Origin: Fratercula arctica
Lineage: Eukaryota; Chordata; Aves; Charadriiformes; Alcidae
Direction of reading: 5' to 3'
Assembly (NCBI GenBank): GCA_947846985.1
Contig: CANTUZ010000003.1
Location: 93,090,674 to 93,154,673, forward strand
DNA length: 64,000 bases
Each line of letters begins with the position of its first letter. Position 1 is the stretch's first letter. The notes under the pieces are model-generated. The model saw nothing but the letters and a program-made list of their open reading frames with translations, had not been told where the DNA came from and did not search any database. The position numbers and the translations under genes were made by a program. Below are positions 12,691-23,713 of the stretch, piece after piece.

Positions 12691-15194
12691 GGATCAAAAA
12701 GAAATGGAGGAAGGACGTGCAAACAATTGAAGTGTCAATGTGGTAACCTCGAAATTATGTTCTTTATATATCCATGCATGTTGTGTAAGCTAAACTGATT
12801 ATACACTTGTGCCAAATCCCGTTCCTATATAACCCAGCATCTGCAGCAACTATGCATGAAAAGGGGTTCTCAGAAAGAGACACCATCGTTTGGGGGACAG
12901 CAGTGGGGAGAGGAGAAAGGAAGAAGGGGTCTCACTGACAGACACAGGTGTGAGAGTCTTCTCTATTAGGTCACGCTACAGAAAATTTGGCTATGTCTTT
13001 ACTCTGTGTTTGTTGTAAAATGACAAGATTAAGACAAATTCAAATTAAATTTTTAGTCTTAAGTGCATAAGACTTAAGATATGAGATATAAGATAGGCAT
13101 TTAAGTGCACAACTTTAATAGAAGAACCTCATCACAACCACTTAACACTTTATGTAATGAGAAGACAGAAAATTGTTTAAAATTCATCTTATTCAAAATA
13201 CATAAAGTCTTATTTATAGTGGTGCAAAGGGAAAAAAAGGAGTTGACGCTATAGATTTTTTTTCCTGTTATTCACTAACATTTTTTTGCCACCTCTTGAC
13301 TATTACCCAAGTGGCAAAATAGCACTGTGGTAAATTGTTCCCTTAATTGATTTATTAGGAGACCATTCAGATGGTTGAAGTGGTCTCTATTAGCACAGCT
13401 TTAATAATTGAGCCCTTTAACAAAAAGAAAACAATATAAACATTATTTCGTTACCAAGCTTGCTTCCACTTTTCAAGCACAGGCAGAGCATTCTTCAAAA
13501 GCATTCTTTTGCTTTCTGATAGCTTTTTCAGTGATTTTTCATGAACTCTGTCATACAAAGGGTGAAGCTGTTTAATTTATTTCTAGTTCCTAATTCAATA
13601 CTGCATATAGCAATATTCTCACTAGCAATCCAGAGCACCCTGTTGTAAAACATGGACTCTTGCTTCACTTTAAATATGTCCTGAGGCTGGGACCTAGCAT
13701 GACACTGTAATTATTTGGAACCTCTCTCTCTCCCCCCCAGCTCCTCCTGGTGTGAGAGGTGCCAGCTCTTCCCTTTTCTGCGTGTTTTCTTGTGATGGCA
13801 AGAACTCCTATATGCTTTGTTTAAAGAAAAAAAAAAAACAAACATTGATGTACCTGAGGGAGAAAAAGACATTTTTCTGCTGCAGTCTGCTTCAAATAAG
13901 AACCCTAAAAAGGAGAGGAGAGGCAGCATGTGCCTTTCTCAAGAGCAGCTTGAGCCACGTGCTCCCCGGGAACACGCTGGAGCGCAGGGCGGGATGGGCG
14001 GAGAGAGACCATGCGTGCACCCTGCAGTTCGTACTCTCAACGTAAGCACAGGGAATGTGCTTGTTAAGTCTTAAGAAAATCTTTTTTCCCTCTGTAGATG
14101 AGTTTTTGCTATTAATAGAGCTATATGATTTATGTCGATTGTGTCCTGATAAGGTCTTTTGTGTCTCACAGCAGGTGCACAGTGGAAAAATGGACATAAT
14201 TTAACTTCAAAGCTTTTGCCAATTGAAGATCCTGGCCAAACACTGCAAAGTCCCCTCCATGATCCCGGCCCTGAAGGACGAAGATGATCCTTAAAGAAGA
14301 TATCTCCTTTTTTTTCCACTCTGTGTGGGTAGCACAGCCTTTGTTGGTGTAAGGAAACTTTGGTGCTGAGCTTTTGCCCCAGCTCTTGTATACATGCAAT
14401 AACAGCTGATTATTTTTTAGAGAGCAGCAGAGAAGGACGTAAAAAACCTTTTAATACAATAGCAACCATCTTTCTCTTTCCATTTGTGTTTCCTGCAACC
14501 TCAAACCACCAATCAAGACAGCACTTTTGTACCCAGAGGACAGGATGAACCACAAAAGTTACTTTTTGTCTTAAGTGATAAGTGAAAAGAGTTCGGCTTC
14601 TCCTGTTAACATAAGCCTTGGGTTTGTGTCAGCAGAGCAGAGAACCCATGTGAAAACTACAAGAACTTCTTCCAATTATTCACATCCAGACCTTATGTGA
14701 ACCTGTTTCTGAGCTCCCTTGTACTGGGAGGGCTGTGTTTGAACCTATCTGGGAGGATTTACATATGCTGCCTTTAGCTTTCTGCCTGAGATGCTCACCC
14801 TTTCAGTCTTTAAGCGAGAACGTGCAAAGGTGGCTAAAAGCTGGTGGCTGTACCCTCAGAGTTACAGAGATCGGAGTGATATATTGCTATGGGTCGAGGC
14901 CTTATTCTGCACTCACATCATAATTTAGGACTTGTGTAACTGTCATGGGAGAACAAGCTAGAAAGTTTTGTCACAAATTCTCTCCCAGCTCAACCCAGAA
15001 TTGCTAATTCCACTTCCCCTGTTTGAGGTTGTGTCTTCCCAAAGGGACATACAGATGACCCTACAGGGTTGAACCAAAGTCCCAGGGCAGCCAGCACGCA
15101 CAGTGCTTTGCACTGAGGGTGTCTGGAACCTGCAGAAAGTGGGATGGGATTCACCTATTTAATACCTTTACCCCTCACCCTGTAGGAAGTGACT
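12691..15194. other. Unassigned sequence with a small GC-rich patch
   Basis: No repeat or exon recognised. Contains overlapping inverted repeats at 13055-13079, a pyrimidine tract near 13720-13740, and a short GC-rich patch at 13950-14030 that stands out from AT-rich surroundings. ORFs of 72-101 codons overlap each other on both strands across this patch, which is typical of locally stop-poor GC-rich sequence and not of a gene. Confidence 0.5.
13987..14001 (+). promoter_or_regulatory. Two adjacent GC boxes in a GC-rich patch (weak candidate)
   Basis: GGGCGGG at 13987-13993 and GGGCGG at 13996-14001, the core of Sp1/KLF-type binding sites, inside a patch with several CpGs. No transcript evidence can be read from the sequence, and the patch is too short to call a CpG island. 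It could be an isolated enhancer, an unrecognised repeat or chance. Confidence 0.25.
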
Positions 15195-15630
15195 GAGTAT
15201 GTGCTCATAAAGTTTGTAGGTGACACCAAACTTGGGTGGCACCAGTTGATATGCTCAAGGGCATGGCTGCCATCCGGAGGGCTGTAGACAGGCTGGGGGA
15301 GTAGGATAATAGTGATTTAATGAAATTCAGCCAAGTCCTCCACCTGGGGAGGAAGTGCCTCTTGCTGTGACACAGGCTGGCTGGGGAGCAGCCGTGCGGG
15401 AAAGGTCCCACGGGCGCTGGTGGGCAGTGAGCTGAGCGTGAGCCAGCAGTGACCCTGGCAGCAGCGAGGGCCAACAGCATGCAGGGCTGTATCAGTAGGA
15501 GCACAGGCAGCAGGTAGGGCGGTGGATCGTCCTCCTCCACTCAGCACTTGTTATATCTTGCACCCAGTGCGAGAAGGACATCAATAAACTGGAGCGAGTT
15601 CAGCGGAGCTTGCATTGCCTTGAACGGCTA
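15195..15630 (+). mobile_element. CR1 LINE fragment (ORF2 RT to C-terminal region), degraded
   Basis: AAGTTTGTAGGTGACACCAA corresponds to the CR1 RT motif F.DDTK, followed by CAGGCTGGGGGAG, AATTCAGCCAAGTCCTCCAC, GGGCCAACAGCATGCAGGGC, and AGAAGGACATCAATAAACTG with GGAGCGAGTTCAG, in CR1 order (F.DD box, then the VAKKANSI and [10 protein letters not shown] region). Numerous substitutions, and insertions and deletions between blocks, put all frames out of use. GC-rich relative to flanks because the CR1 body is GC-rich. No 3' octamer tail, so it is truncated at both ends. Confidence 0.85.
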
Positions 15631-17849
15631 TCGAACCGTGTCTTGAGATGACAGGCTCGATTGCTGAGTGAGGTGGCAGCAGCTACCACTACCCTTGCAA
15701 CGGCCTTCACTCTTCCATTTTACACTTCCCACCCCACTATCTCACTTTTGAATTTTGAAAGCTGCTTCCCACCTCCAAAGCAAAGCGGGATCTCTGGGAG
15801 GATGTTTTCAACAAGGCAGGGTTTTAGAGGAGATGCTGTCGTTTCTCAATTTGCCTGCATATCTCGGTTTGACTGGGGTTGTTAATTTGGAAGCTGATAC
15901 AAAAGGATGGGCCTGAAAGAATATTTTGGGGCTGAATACTGCCAAGCCTTGTGGGGACTCAAATTCCCAAACTGCTCCTTCAAGGCTTTAAAAGCTCTGA
16001 GTCAGGACTCAGAAAATCATGACATGAGTTTGGCAATAGGAGTTACTTATGATGGTACATTTGGATGTGTCATAACACATTCAGATATATGCCTTCTGAC
16101 AATACCCTTTTGACCCTTCTGGCTTTGTGGCCCATTTTCAAGTTTTTCTCTGTAACCAGAAGGGTTAGGAATATGAAGTGGCTTTGTTTTTTTTTTTTTT
16201 TCCCAACTCTTTTCTGGCTTTGCTTTTTAAACTTAATTTTAAGTTGGTAGTAATGTTCTGGTGTGTTCAGACAATGTCAAATCTAAAATTTTTAAGTTAA
16301 AGGCCCATGATTAAAATCTATGAGCTGGCAACACCAAAAATTGGATGCAAATATTATAATTTAGTCTTATTTTAGGTATAATTTATGCGGATGTACAATG
16401 TAATTCTTATGTCTATAATCATAGTTCCTCTTAATTGACTGCTTAGCAAGTGATTATCACAGTAGTTCCTGGGGTTTAATATCGGTAATAAAATAATGTT
16501 TGCTTTCTCTTTTCTAAGAAGCTCATTGGATCCAGTTAAGTGTGGCAAAATTTTTCTCCATAGCAGAGAAAAGCAGCTATCAGTGGAGAATTTGTACCTA
16601 AGTAGCAGGCTGTAGTGAGAATTTAAAAGTATCAATTTCCAGGGTGAATTACTATTTGAAGATTTACTCTTAGAGCCATACATTCAGTGTTTATATCTGA
16701 TGCCAAGCTGCAGGGAAATATTCCTGACAATGTTTTCCTTGTGCCCTGCACTGACTGATTGAAATTTACAGCTGACCTCCCCGACAATAATTCTGTCAGA
16801 GGATCGGTCCTTCAGGCAAATTGCCAGCTCAGACATGAAAATCTGCAAATGGAAGAATGCGTAAAGCCTTTTGCATTAAAACTGTGGAGATGTAAATTTT
16901 CCCTGACAAAGTTGGCCATGTGGCTTCTTTTGCAACTTTCTCCTTCGCCATTTTTCTTCCCATTGAGGAGGGGGAGATGATATTTTTCTTCTCCGAGGAC
17001 ATGTCCAATCATACTAAAATGCTGTTGTACTAAATGCCAAGGACTCATTACTGTTCTTGAAAATTTGTCTCTCTAATGGAAATTTTTGGCCTCTGAGAAA
17101 GTTTCAGTTAGTTCCCAATTCCAGGTACCAAAATGACTTCAAAATATCAAAATAGAAGAGTTTCATTATGAGTTAATCTAAGGGAAAGATTATTTCCATC
17201 ACAAGGGTTTTAATGGTAGGTCATGCCCCTTAAGAGCTTTATGGCCATCAAATACAATGTACTGTAAAAAGTGTCAGTCATTCAATAGGACACACTTTTT
17301 TATTAACAAATTGGTACATGGGACAATTTCACAGGCGTTAAGTTGCTGAAGGAGCTGTTTTTGAGCTGGGAAATACATTCATCTGTGTAACTATGTTCTG
17401 CCTTATGATTCACTTTTCTTGTAATTAACAATTTACTTCTCTACCCACGCTCTCTGCTGGCTGTTGCTGCATACTATAGAATAACTACTGTGTTTCAAAG
17501 ATCAGGAAGACGAACCCAGAATTTAATGAATAATTAACACACAAATTTCGTAGGTAAAGTGCCTTGGAAGCCCCAGGGATGAAAAGTCCCACGCAGAAGT
17601 ACTACTCTGACAGTCAGGGTGAATTTATGTTGAGTGCAGACATGATCTCAGTTCAATTCCTGCTTCTTTTGGACCCTTCCCAAGTAGTTACAGGTAATTT
17701 ATTTAGGCTGAGGCTTTTGTGTCTGGTCCCTGTAGCAGGCCACTGCCCTCATGAAGGTGTGCTTCATAGAAGCAGTCAGAAAGCTGAAATAAGGTCCCTC
17801 ATGGCCAAAAAGCTGACAGAAAGCTCTCCCAGGCAAGACGCAGCAGATG
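15631..17849. other. Unassigned unique sequence
   Basis: No repeat or exon recognised. T15 at 16187-16201. The stretch 16740-16980 has overlapping frames on both strands (73 and 78 codons) but no recognisable protein. Confidence 0.5.
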
Positions 17850-18481
17850 ATGCACTCAAAATCTTTTTATGGCCAAAAGGGAACACATTGTATATGCATA
17901 CATACATATATATGTATGGAACTAAGCACTTATTATTAGGCCTGTGAATACTTTAACAGTCTAATCAAAGTATAACAAACATTTCTTGTTAGTCCATTTG
18001 CAGGAATATCAAGACTCATTGTCCACATTGATTAAAAAAAGAAAAAGAAATGCCTCTTTAATACTTTTACACAAACAAGCCTACAACTATGGACTCCTTT
18101 TCTTGGGTGTCATGCTCGTCCTTCCAACATAGCTTGGACAACGCAGTCTGACACCTCCCTGCTTCCTGGAGCTGAGGGGCAGAAGGTGTTATGACAAACC
18201 ATCAGCATCCTGCTGTCCTCAGCGGCGGGAGAGTGATACTCATGGTGGGGCCGCCTTCTCCTCAGTGTTTTCCTTTTCCTGGGCTGCCAGCTGCAGCCTG
18301 GCGGTGGCCCCCGGCCCCAGGCACACAAAAGGCGATGGTTTGTCAGGCGGTGACTGGGGGAGTGAGGAGGGAAGGGTGTCACCCCTCCCCAGTGGGGCCA
18401 CGCCAGAGCTGAAGCTGGAGCGGGGGCGGCAGCAGTCGCTGGCCGCAGCGCAGGGGTTAAACCGGTGACACGCAGCTCAGG
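17850..18481 (+). repeat. GC-rich dispersed repeat, copy A (LTR-like)
   Basis: Pairs with an inverted copy at 36634-37262. The last ~217 bp (about 18265-18481) differ from copy B at about 12 positions by my count (~94% identity). The upstream part (18000-18260) aligns at roughly 75-80%, and the first 150 bp only in blocks (e.g. ACTTTAACAGTC, GTTAGTC, GCAGGAATA, TTGTCCA.ATTGATT). The 3' side has GGGGTTAAACCGGTGACA ending at 18470, resembling the terminus of the avian ERVL-type LTRs here, so it may be an LTR, but both copies share a further CGCAGCTCAGG beyond that point. Reading frames in the GC-rich part are not maintained by selection: most of the 12 differences change the amino acid. Confidence 0.75.
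17901..17918. repeat. 18-bp perfect AT palindrome
   Basis: CATACATATATATGTATG is its own reverse complement. It lies in the left, diverged part of repeat copy A and is absent from copy B, so it probably arose locally by TA/CATA slippage. Confidence 0.9.
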
Positions 18482-20655
18482 TTCTTCTCCTTCTTCCTTT
18501 CTCTCTATTTCATGTTATTCTCGAGTTAGCTTTTCACTAGCGGATTTGGTCCTGAGCCACAGATTTCTGATTAATTCAGGTTTTGCTGATCTAGGCTTAT
18601 GTTTCTCGTCAGTCTCTAGTTTGGCAACAGCAATGTTTATTTCATTATCTGATTTAAATATTGTCAAGACTTTGTCAAGAAACACAAGCACTGCTTAGAT
18701 AGATAGTTGACAATACATGACAAGTGATGTCCATAACATAAAACCTAAAGGTCATGTCCCTAACATGAACTGTTTAGTTCCTATCACCCCCGAAATAAAA
18801 GTTGCTTGCAGGTAGCGGTCACGTCCTTCCTCTAAGGAAAAAATTCAGTGGAATCCAAAACAATACAGGAAGTTTTCATTTGACAGCTGGGTGCATTCTG
18901 GGGAGTCAGGTTGGATAGCAAGCCACTGAAACAGGCAGCTGCAGAGCCTAAAAATCTTACCTGCTCTTGCAGCAGGTCACACACAAGGGAAAGGAAGATG
19001 AGAGACTAAGAGGGCCTGATGAGAAGCATTGGCCATTGCTGCTTCTGAGGGTCCAAGGCCATGCAGCGACACCAGAGACACCATCAGATGTCCAAGGAGC
19101 TGTCAGATGGTAAGTACTGTCACCTGAGCTCACCCTTCTACGTGTTTTCCACAATAGGGAAGACACAGCCCTTTATACAATGATAACATTCAAAATTATC
19201 TCCTTGTTTGCTCCTCCTGGCCTAAGAAAAAACTCTTAACTCCACATATATGGTGTGTTCTTTTCTACCCTCAAGAAGATTTTGAATGTAACAATGTGCA
19301 TCTTGAATTACATTCTCTTGGAAACTCCACTGACCTAAAGATAGGTGCTTAGTTGTTTTTTTCCAAATAACGAAAGTAGAATCCCTTTTTTGTTTGTTGG
19401 TTTCATGGCAGAAGGACCTAGCTAGGTTTCCTCGCTTGTATAGTTCAACTTTGCATGTAAGGCACATATCCAGGATGTAGGAGACTCAGTTTCATTTCTC
19501 TTTCTCAACTAAAAGGGTTTCAGTCCCATCCCTTCCCAGTCCCATCTCCTATCTGCATGGAGAACGTCTCACCACCAAACTGTACGAGGATGAATGGTAG
19601 GGAGAAAAAAAAAGAGCTCAATTCTCTGCCCCTGAAGCTCTGTCACTGTCATGAAATAATTTAAGACTCCTTGTGCCTGTAAGTGTGGCATGACCGTAGA
19701 TCCTACCTGGCTTTCACAGCTCCTTATGTGAGAGAGACCTTAACTTTGACTTCTGCTCCTGGATGGGTAATACATTTATGAAACATTCATTGGTTGAAAT
19801 CAATAAAGAGACCTTTGGAGACTTAAAGAGATCTTTATTTTTAGTATGCTTATTTGAAATACGTAATAACCATCAGAAATCACAAATCTGAATCAGTGGA
19901 AATAAGTCATATATATATGGTGTGTAAAACAACCTCCATAAATTTTTCTTGATCTACATGATATTGTTCTCATAAAGTACATGTGCTCTAGTGCACTCCT
20001 CAATCATAACAGTTTCATGTGACCAAAGAAAAAGTGATTAAGAGGAAAAGAGATGATTTCATTTACTAATTTCTCTTCACTGCTAAACTCACTAAAGCAG
20101 ATTAATGATTTTGATAACTAGTAGAAGGTTCAGAGCCCTGCAGTTCTGTATTTGGGGAAAAAAATCAAAAACTGTACTGACAGATTAAAAAAAAAAAGCG
20201 AGCGAGGCACGAACCAGCGAATGAGAATTAATAACAAAATCTACTCATTTTCCTGTGCAAATAGCTCTATTGACTTTTGCAAGAGTACTGTAAAGTGAAA
20301 CCAAGGCATTCAATAATAATAATAACTGTTTGTTTCCAAATAATTAATCTCTTCCTGCAACAGAGAACTGTCCTTTCTCCTCCTGTATTGTACCGGAAAT
20401 CAACACCCATTTCTAATGGGTGGTTTTATCTGCATGGGATTATTTAAGACTTGCTTAAACACCTAGAGGACTATGTCTAATGCTAAGCAGTGCTGAACCT
20501 CTGTACTCACACAGTGGCAGTCTATCCTAGCTGCAAAAGACGGCGCCATGACTGGTACTGAGTTTCATAAAACTGTCCCCTTGTAACTGTTATATTTGTC
20601 CCTTGTTACTTACAGCTGTCCCATAACTATTTCTCTCGTGCTTTTGCACTTTCAG
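18482..20655. other. Unassigned unique sequence
   Basis: No repeat or exon recognised. Small (AAT)n cluster near 20312-20326. Frames of 67-81 codons without recognisable domains. Confidence 0.5.
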
Positions 20656-20826
20656 CATTGAAGAAAGGGAAAACAAACAACCAGGCAGCTACAAACCCTG
20701 ATGTCTGGTTTCAGCAGCGTGCCACACTTTAGGAGCAATTCTGATGAAAACAGTAATTGAAGAGTTGGAGGTGAAAAGGGGTAAAATGCAACACAGTTTT
20801 CTAAAAGAAGATAGGTTATGCCAGGC
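20656..20826 (+). mobile_element. Old CR1-group LINE fragment (RT domain), 5' part of a split copy
   Basis: Includes CCAGGCAGCTACAAACCCTG (GNY+P motif that opens the RT region), CACACTTTAGGAGCAATTCT, GAAAACAGTAATTGAAGAGT and CTAAAAGAAGATAGGTTATG, in the order of the CR1/L3-type RT region (G.YRP.SL...K..E..I...L...G...QHGF.K.R.C). Frame is broken. The copy is interrupted at 20826 by the LTR that follows and resumes at 21118. Confidence 0.75.
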
Positions 20827-21117
20827 TGCATTGGGTGCCAGTGGAATGGTGTTGTTTTAATGTTTATCTTTGTTTCTCATTACCTGAATGAGTAACTAAA
20901 TAGCTATTTCACTTGGCAATAAATTAGTGTTTCCTGCATTGAGTCTGTTTTTCCTGTCATGGTAATTGGTAAGCAATCTCCCTTCCTTTATCTCAACCCA
21001 CGAGATTTCTCATTCCTGTTTGCCCTATTTTCTACCTCTGTCCTGCTGACTGAGGGAAAGGGGGAGAATGAGCAGCTGGGTGGTAGTTTGGCTGTTATCT
21101 GAGGTTAACCCACCACA
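20827..21117 (+). mobile_element. ERVL-type solo LTR with internal deletion, inserted in CR1
   Basis: Begins TGCATTGGGTGCCAGTGGAA and ends GTTAACCCACCACA. The body has TTTGTTTCTCATTACCTGAA, the polyadenylation signal AATAAA (20919-20924), the R/U5-like TTGAGTCTGTTTTTCCTGTC, GGTAATTGGTAAGCAATCTC and TTATCTCAACCCACGAG, the arrangement of a well-known avian ERVL LTR. At 291 bp it is about half the usual length; the promoter-side middle is missing. Flanks are CAGGC on the left and CAGAC on the right, a 5-bp target duplication with one change, and CR1 sequence continues on both sides. Confidence 0.85.
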
Positions 21118-21180
21118 CAGACAAATTTCATCACTTCCTTTATTAACATTTTCTTGCCTTTAGTAGCTGGAGACAGAACT
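21118..21180 (+). mobile_element. CR1-group LINE fragment, continuation after the LTR
   Basis: CAGACAAATTTCATCACTTC and TAGTAGCTGGAGACAGAAC continue the RT region that stops at 20826 (CAGACAAA..TGAT.TC.TT...., then CTAGTAG.T..GG). The A18 tract at 21192-21209 follows. Confidence 0.6.
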
Positions 21181-21191
21181 TGTTTTCCTGG

Positions 21192-21209
21192 AAAAAAAAA
21201 AAAAAAAAA
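21192..21209. repeat. Homopolymer A18
   Basis: Run of 18 A between two CR1-derived segments. CR1 elements do not end in poly(A), so this is a simple tract and not a CR1 tail. Confidence 0.95.
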
Positions 21210-21285
21210 GGTTGCTAATTCTACAATTTGGAAATCCAGTTTGAAGTCTGAGCAGCTAGGGAAGCTGTTATGGACACTTTTTACA

Positions 21286-21822
21286 TAGACTCATAGGATG
21301 GTTGAGGCTAGAAGGGGTCCTCTGGAGGTCATCTGGTCCAATAGCCCTGCTCAAGCTTCTCTTCTCCAGGTTGAACAGCTCCTGCTCAGCCTTTTCTCAT
21401 AGGAGAGATACCCCAGTCTGGACTGTCTTCCGTATGTCTATGTCTCTCTTGTGCCGAAGAGCCCAGAACTGCCCACACTATTTCAGGTGTGGCCTCACCA
21501 GTGCTGTGTTAAGGGGAAGGATCATCTCCAACAACCTGCTGGTAGCACTCCTCTTAACGCAGCCCTGAATGTCATTAGCCTTCTTAGCCACAAGGTCGCA
21601 TTGCTGGCTTGTGTTCAATGTGGTGTCCACCATGTCCCCCAGGGTTTTTTTCTGCAAAGCTGCTTTCCAGCTGTGTGGCCTGCAGCATGCAGTGGTGCCT
21701 CGGGTTCTTCCTCCCCAGGTGCAAAACTTCATACTTCCCTTTGTTGATCTTTATAGAGTTCCTGTCAGCCCATTTCTCCAGTCTGTTGAGGTCCCTCCGG
21801 ATGGCAGCACAACCCTCATCAT
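21286..21822 (-). mobile_element. CR1 LINE 3' half, reverse orientation
   Basis: The plus strand starts at the antisense CR1 3' end (CTCATAGGATGGTTGAGGCT, GGAGGTCATCTGGTCCAA) and runs back into ORF2: CTTCTCTTCTCCAGGTTGAA (antisense FSLEKR), CAGGTGTGGCCTCACCAGTG (antisense of the LVRPHLEY region), GCCTTCTTAGCCACAAGG (antisense VAKKA), then the region before it to GTTGAGGTCCCTCCGGATGG. About 537 bp with small gaps; old subfamily. The antisense of the 3' UTR explains the stop-poor frames on both strands here. Confidence 0.93.
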
Positions 21823-23143
21823 TTTTTTATGAAAAGGAAGAGGATCAAAGCTGTTGGAGCTTTCAAAGTGGGCAGGTTCCACTGGAGGAAGAACTCTCCA
21901 CCAGCCACAGATGGAACAGACCCCATTTGCAATTCACTTATGTAAGGTTTGGAACATTTTAGGTAAGAAATTGTTTTGCTTTTGGAGTAATAAATTGTTT
22001 TCATTTGTGCTGACTACCAAAAGCATCAAATGTTCACCTGGCAAAGGGTCTTTCTAATATATATCAAAATCTGTCCAGTTGAATCGGGGAGCTTAAAAGA
22101 GAAAATCAACTCTTAACTTTACAGAAATGCAATCAAGAAATAGGTCAACCTAAGAAACACACCTGATGTAAATGAATTCTTTCTGCTAGGGCATGTCAAG
22201 GTAAGCTAGGAAGCCAGATCTAGCCTCTGAGCATTAAATGTGCTACTTGATTCCTGCGGTGTTTGCAATAACTTTATTCTGCCTGGTCAGTGACAAATCC
22301 ATCTGGTGTAACAGCTGTTGCGTGAACCCTGTCTAATCTCATTCTAGTTGGAGCACAGCAGAGAAAGAGGTTCCTCTCTCTTGAGGGAGTCTCCTTCTAT
22401 TCTGAAGGAGTTTCATAAGTCTTCTAAGCAAATCTGCAGAGCTAAGGCAGCTACAGGGTAGTGTCAGATTGGACGTGGAGGCAGTTCTGAGGTGCTGAGC
22501 AGTGTACAGGTGACTTGATCCAAGACCCTTGTTTAGGAAATTGAATTTTGCCTTGGGGGGATGGAATGCTTGCAGGATGGGCAAGGACTGTGTAGTAAAT
22601 AACACTACTCACAGAGGTAAAGTCCTAAACAGTCATGGTTTCAGCTGATTTTGTTTTCAGAGGAAATCTCCAGGCAGTTCAGTTGAGCCCTTTCTTGATG
22701 CTAACAACATACTTGCAAAGAATTTCAGCTTTACTGTATGTAGACTGGAGTTTCATGCAGTGAGTTAGATATATGGGGAAGAAGCATCATCATAATCTAC
22801 AGCAGTGAAAGTAGTACGATAGACCTATACATTATAAGAGTGATTTTTCTGGACTCATAAGCTGAATTCAGAGATGATCTGTTGAAGTTTAAGTAGGGGA
22901 ATTTACATTTTCGTAACATTCTCTAGTACAAAATCCACATCTCTTAGGCTACGTATATTACAACCTTGTTTTATAGTATTTTCAAAATTGGATCACTGTG
23001 CTTATGCTAGGGTTTTAGAACTCACTTTTTCAGAGACTATCAGAATGGTGTGAGGTAGTCAGAGCAGAGTGACATTAACTTAGGAGAATGATCCTTGAGT
23101 TTCTTGTATTCTCCTTTAGTGTGGGATCATATAAAATATATAA
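21823..23143. other. Unassigned unique sequence
   Basis: No repeat or exon recognised. Frames up to 88 codons (22339-22605, minus) show no known domain. Confidence 0.5.
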
Positions 23144-23148
23144 CAGCA
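23144..23148. repeat. Target-site duplication (left)
   Basis: CAGCA directly before the LTR's TGTCC; matches CAGCA at 23709-23713 directly after its terminal ACA. Confidence 0.85.
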
Positions 23149-23708
23149 TGTCCTGGTTTCGGCTGGGGTAGAGTTAATTTTCTTACTAGCAGCTGGTACA
23201 GTGCTGTTTTGGATTTAGGATTAGAATAATGTTGATAACACACTAATATTTTAGTTGTTGCTAAGTGGTCAAGGACTTTTCATCTTCTCATACTGGCCTA
23301 CCACCAAGAAGGCAGGGGCAGCCAAGAAACTGGGAGGGGAAACAGCTGGGACAGCTGACCTAAAATGACCAAAGGGATATTCCATACCATATGATGTCAT
23401 GCTCAGCATATAAATCCGGGGGGTGAAGAAGGAAGGGGGGCGACGTTCGAAGTTATGGTGTTTTTTCTTCCCAAGTAACGATTACATGTGACGGAGCCCT
23501 GCTTTCCTGGAGATGGATGAACACCTGCCTGCTGATGGGAAATAGTGAATGAATTCCTTGTTTTGCTTTGCTTGCATGTGTGGCTTTTGCTTGAGTTTTC
23601 CCTGAGTTTCCTCATTTTTACTCTTCTGATTCTCTCCCTCATCTCACGGGGGGACAGCGAGCGAATGGCCACGTGGTCCTAGTTGCTGGCTGGGGTTAAA
23701 CCATGACA
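23149..23708 (+). mobile_element. Avian ERVL-type solo LTR with intact 5-bp target duplication
   Basis: Starts TGTCCTGGTTTCGGCTGGGG and ends TGGGGTTAAACCATGACA. Interior landmarks in order: AGAGTTAATTTTCTTACTAG, TTGATAACACACTAATATTT, CAGCTGACCTAAAATGACC, GGATATTCCATACCATATGA, TATA-like TATAAA at 23409-23414, GATTACATGTGACGGAGCCC, CCTGCTGATGGGAAATAGTG, and the U5-like end GACAGCGAGCGAATGGCC. The host repeat CAGCA flanks both sides exactly (23144-23148 and 23709-23713), the 5-bp duplication expected for ERVL integrase. No internal region is present, so this is a solo LTR. A short stretch that should carry the ATTAAA/CTTTATCTCAACCC segment is deleted near 23590. It is the best preserved member of the family in this window. 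Confidence 0.95.
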
Positions 23709-23713
23709 CAGCA
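23709..23713. repeat. Target-site duplication (right)
   Basis: CAGCA, identical to the left copy. It fixes both LTR boundaries and shows no later rearrangement across the insertion. Confidence 0.85.

Noticed and set aside
18191..18468. Overlapping frames of 67-90 codons on both strands in repeat copy A
   Set aside because: The homologous frame in copy B shows that most nucleotide differences change the amino acid, so the frame is not under protein selection.
23403..23672. 89-codon minus-strand frame
   Set aside because: Entirely antisense within the ERVL LTR.
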